This document shows, piece after piece, positions 5,203-7,563 of a stretch of 7,563 nucleotides of DNA. The notes beneath the pieces were generated by a model. It made no database searches, was not told the DNA's origin, and saw only the letters and a program-made list of their open reading frames with translations. Position numbers and translations under genes: made by a program. How positions within the stretch are numbered: the stretch's first letter is position 1; every line of letters starts with the position of its first letter. Source of the DNA: Alphaproteobacteria bacterium (GTDB lineage: Bacteria > Pseudomonadota > Alphaproteobacteria > Sphingomonadales > Emcibacteraceae). The DNA is taken from assembly GCA_002401545.1 (NCBI GenBank), contig NVTJ01000155.1, positions 1-7,563 of the forward strand. The letters run 5' to 3'.

Positions 5203-7551
5203 TTAAATTCTAACCTCAATCAGGGAAATGGACGGGATATGCCCCGCCTGAAAACTTTCCAGTGTAATGGCGAGAAAATCCTCGGCAAAGCGCACCGGCA
5301 CATCAAATTCAAACCCGGCGCTAATCGCAACCCCGGCCACCGGGGCCACATCAAATGTCACTATCCCGTTTGTCATATCCCCCTGCCAACCCGCATTCTG
5401 AACCACACCGTCAAGCGCAATAGCCACCGTTCCTGAAACGGGTTTGGTGATATCTCTCACATGCGTTGTGCCGCCGCTGTCATATGTTTTTATCAGTTGA
5501 AAAGATACCGTTGCCCCGTCACCAAAGGCTATGCTCTGATCGGCAGCGGCTATACCCTGATCCGGGGGGCTGCTTTTATAATCAAGCCAGTCTTTGTAAC
5601 GAAATCCATTAGCCCGCCCCGCCCGCGCCCGGAAAAAACTGAGCAATTCGCTCAGATTATTCTCTGACCGCAAGCCCAGCCCGATGTCATAAATATTACG
5701 GGCTTCTGCCCATTCCCGGTTGCGCTGCTCATGGCCCGATGCCATCTCGATTATACTGGTCAAAAATTGTGGCCCGCCGCTGGCCCCATAACTGATATCC
5801 TGCGCCAGACGTACTTCATGAAATCCTGTCATAATATTTTCCTGATCTTTGGTATAAATCACGCCGTCCCGAACGACCTGAGGATAGGCCCAGACAAAAA
5901 TCTGATCAAAACCATCCTTGAATCCCAGCCCGGCAGCCTTGATGATGTTTCCCCAGTTTTCCAACGTGATCGGCAACAGATTAAATCCGGCAAAATAATG
6001 GGTTTTACTTAAGGGATAGGATAAACTCTGACGGATGACTCCATGCGCAATCGTCCGTTTTCCCCATTCTCCGTTCAGAACAAAGTCATAATCTTCGATC
6101 TGAAAAAAATCAAAAGCCGGATTCTGCCAATGGCCTGTGGGAAAGTTAACATCCCGGGCCAGAGGCGCATTATCCAGCAACACCTGCGGGCTGAAAAACA
6201 GTAACCCTGTCTGTGCCGTGGCATATATCGTTTTGATCTGATCCCTGAGCCATAATGTGGACAGCCCCAGTTTGTCCCCCAGCCAGTCCAGGTAATCCTG
6301 CTGATCCGCTGTTGCTGTCTCTGTGGCCAGCAAATGCCGCACCGGTACAGCATTGCCTGTTTCCGCCGTATAAAGTGCCGTGGTGACATCATCATAAAAA
6401 TGCGGCACACCGGCACCAGCCTGATCAATCCACCACCATGGCTCACCAATCTGGTAATAATGATCTGCGCCCGCCTGATCCACAATCTGCCCAAAAGCCA
6501 GAAAAACATCCCGCAGGTAATCAAGGGCTGTCTGATTGGCGGGCGCGATCAGACTTGATGGCGGCACCCAGCCGGTCAGAGCAGACGTGCCGTCATGGGC
6601 CTTCTGCTGCCAGCTTGCCGGCATATTCTGCGCCAGAATTTCATAGGACAGGGAGAGGATGACCGTGAAACCAAAAAACTGCGCCAGTTCCAGAAAATTC
6701 CTGTGCCAGCTTATGGTGGCGATGTTCAGTTTTGCCTTCGCAGGGTCAACGATATAGCGTCCCTCACCACCGTCCCAGCTCAAATTAAAATAATGGCTCA
6801 TGCCCACATAATGCGTGATCCAGTCCCGGTACCCCAGCCTGAGCATATTCCATATCACCCGTTCCGGGGCCTGCGTCGTCACATCATCATAACCATTGGC
6901 AATACGCAAAGCGTGGGGTTGAACATAACCATCCCCGACCTTGAGCGTCGATGTGGGGCCGCTGACCTTTATATCGGAAACCATAACCTGAGCCTCAACC
7001 GCGCCGGGCAAGGGACCGGTTGTTGTGCCGTCAAAGGCCTGTGGCACCATGCTGATAAACATACGATCGATGTCGGCGGGATAAACCGGGTCCGCTTCTG
7101 ACGGATGCAAAAAGCCCCCCGCCAGCGTATTAAAATCAAGGGTGATCACCGCGTCTTCCCGGCTCCCCACCGCATAATTCCACAGCCGGACAAACCATGT
7201 GCGGGCCGCCCCGTTCTGGTCCCGTCCTTCTATGGTCAGCGTCGGACTGTTAAGACCGTCCAGTTCCTTAATATTTGTGCTTTGCCAGCGAAAACTCAGC
7301 ACGGTATGAGAATAATCCCTCGCTGTCTCATAACGGTGAAACGGGTGATCAATGCTGTCCACCGAATCCCAGATCAGCCCGCACAGATCCTCCGTACGGT
7401 AAAAGACCAGATCGATAACCAGACTGTCAAAACCCGTTGTCACCATAGAGGCCATCATGGGCCGGGGGAAATTTATCGTCCAGTAACGGGGCGAGAACCG
7501 GCGGATAAAACTATTCTCCGTCTGGTCCTCAGCTTTTGCCAGCCAGTACAT
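5203..7551 (-). CDS. TIM-barrel-DUF2460 fusion, GTA g12-like distal tail protein
   Basis: This 782-residue protein has three visible parts. Residues about 20-200 look like an all-beta, carbohydrate-binding-type domain (SPRYWTINFPRPMMASM 20-36; SPTLTIEGRD 102-111; TWFVRLWNYA 118-127). Residues about 208-575 resemble a glycoside-hydrolase-like TIM barrel, with HYFNLSWD (253-260), FTVILSLSYEI (295-305), HYYQIGEPWWWID (364-376), NPAFDFFQIEDYDFVLNGEW (477-496) and FDQIFVWAYPQV (548-559). Residues about 588-782 are DUF2460, the entire domain of RcGTA g12 (Rcc01695, distal-tail protein): YGASGGPQF, ASGHEQRNREWAEARNIYDI (604-623), FRARAGRANGFRYKDWLDYK (640-659), and FDVPVRFAEDFL then HIPSISLIEVR at the end. 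RcGTA g12 is only about 210 residues. E370 in GEP is a candidate catalytic acid. The enzyme or glycan-binding role at the tail tip is inferred. GAGGG 7 nt upstream supports the start. Confidence 0.88.
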   Translation of the reverse strand: MYWLAKAEDQTENSFIRRFSPRYWTINFPRPMMASMVTTGFDSLVIDLVFYRTEDLCGLIWDSVDSIDHPFHRYETARDYSHTVLSFRWQSTNIKELDGLNSPTLTIEGRDQNGAARTWFVRLWNYAVGSREDAVITLDFNTLAGGFLHPSEADPVYPADIDRMFISMVPQAFDGTTTGPLPGAVEAQVMVSDIKVSGPTSTLKVGDGYVQPHALRIANGYDDVTTQAPERVIWNMLRLGYRDWITHYVGMSHYFNLSWDGGEGRYIVDPAKAKLNIATISWHRNFLELAQFFGFTVILSLSYEILAQNMPASWQQKAHDGTSALTGWVPPSSLIAPANQTALDYLRDVFLAFGQIVDQAGADHYYQIGEPWWWIDQAGAGVPHFYDDVTTALYTAETGNAVPVRHLLATETATADQQDYLDWLGDKLGLSTLWLRDQIKTIYATAQTGLLFFSPQVLLDNAPLARDVNFPTGHWQNPAFDFFQIEDYDFVLNGEWGKRTIAHGVIRQSLSYPLSKTHYFAGFNLLPITLENWGNIIKAAGLGFKDGFDQIFVWAYPQVVRDGVIYTKDQENIMTGFHEVRLAQDISYGASGGPQFLTSIIEMASGHEQRNREWAEARNIYDIGLGLRSENNLSELLSFFRARAGRANGFRYKDWLDYKSSPPDQGIAAADQSIAFGDGATVSFQLIKTYDSGGTTHVRDITKPVSGTVAIALDGVVQNAGWQGDMTNGIVTFDVAPVAGVAISAGFEFDVPVRFAEDFLAITLESFQAGHIPSISLIEVRI

Positions 7552-7558
7552 TACAGAT

Positions 7559-7563
7559 CCCTC
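7559..7563 (-). promoter_or_regulatory. Ribosome binding site of the g12-like gene
   Basis: On the minus strand GAGGG ends 7 nt before ATG 7551. This fixes the start close to the right-hand edge of the window. Any promoter or the preceding tape-measure gene lies outside. Confidence 0.6.

Noticed and set aside
6075..6524. 149-residue minus-strand frame inside g12
   Set aside because: Its Arg/Trp/Ile/Met-rich composition is typical of an out-of-frame reading of the barrel-coding region.
6595..7101. 168-residue plus-strand frame, the longest shadow opposite the g12-like gene
   Set aside because: The minus-strand frame carries clear conserved domains throughout; the plus-strand product has no recognisable features.

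Overview
The window looks like part of an alphaproteobacterial chromosome. The evidence is a fragment of an alphaproteobacterial-type heat-shock sigma factor (RpoH) at the left edge, followed by a run of minus-strand genes matching the 3' (tail-tip) end of a Rhodobacter capsulatus-type gene transfer agent (RcGTA) cluster. Base composition looks intermediate, less GC-rich than typical Rhodobacterales; I did not compute it. I cannot name a genus.

Layout from left to right. Positions 2-112 (+) hold the end of a broken rpoH reading frame. It stops inside sigma region 2, and its stop overlaps the start of a small SCP-2 sterol-binding-like gene (109-408, +). The rest reads leftwards on the minus strand. 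In transcription order the genes are: a very large g12-like protein carrying a glycoside-hydrolase-like TIM barrel and a C-terminal DUF2460 distal-tail domain (7551-5203); a g13-like DUF2163 hub protein with four cysteines (5202-4360); a g14-like NlpC/P60 cell-wall peptidase (3625-3179); a g15-like hub/'megatron' protein (3179-918); and a DUF2793 putative tail-fibre protein (905-405). These genes are packed tightly, with stop/start contacts of 0 nt (g12/g13), a 1-nt overlap (g14/g15) and 12 nt (g15/DUF2793). Together they would form the distal end of a siphovirus-like tail: distal-tail ring, hub, peptidoglycan-cleaving enzyme, tip and fibre. Head and tape-measure genes would be expected to the right, beyond 7563.

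Two things depart from the canonical RcGTA order. First, a plus-strand gene with a histone-H1-like Lys/Ala/Thr tail (3685-4353) sits between g13 and g14. It interrupts the minus-strand run and leaves only about 59 bp of non-coding DNA for the promoters of two diverging genes. Second, g15 is only 753 residues and lacks the internal TIM-barrel region of RcGTA g15, while a TIM-barrel-like region with a similar motif is fused in front of g12. The window alone cannot say whether this is an active gene transfer agent, a domesticated tail module or a prophage. The g12-g15 order, the neighbouring host genes and the absence of visible integrase, att or lysis genes favour a GTA-like element. No tRNA, rRNA, CRISPR array or insertion sequence was seen. 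No gene-free stretch exceeds 60 bp inside the window.
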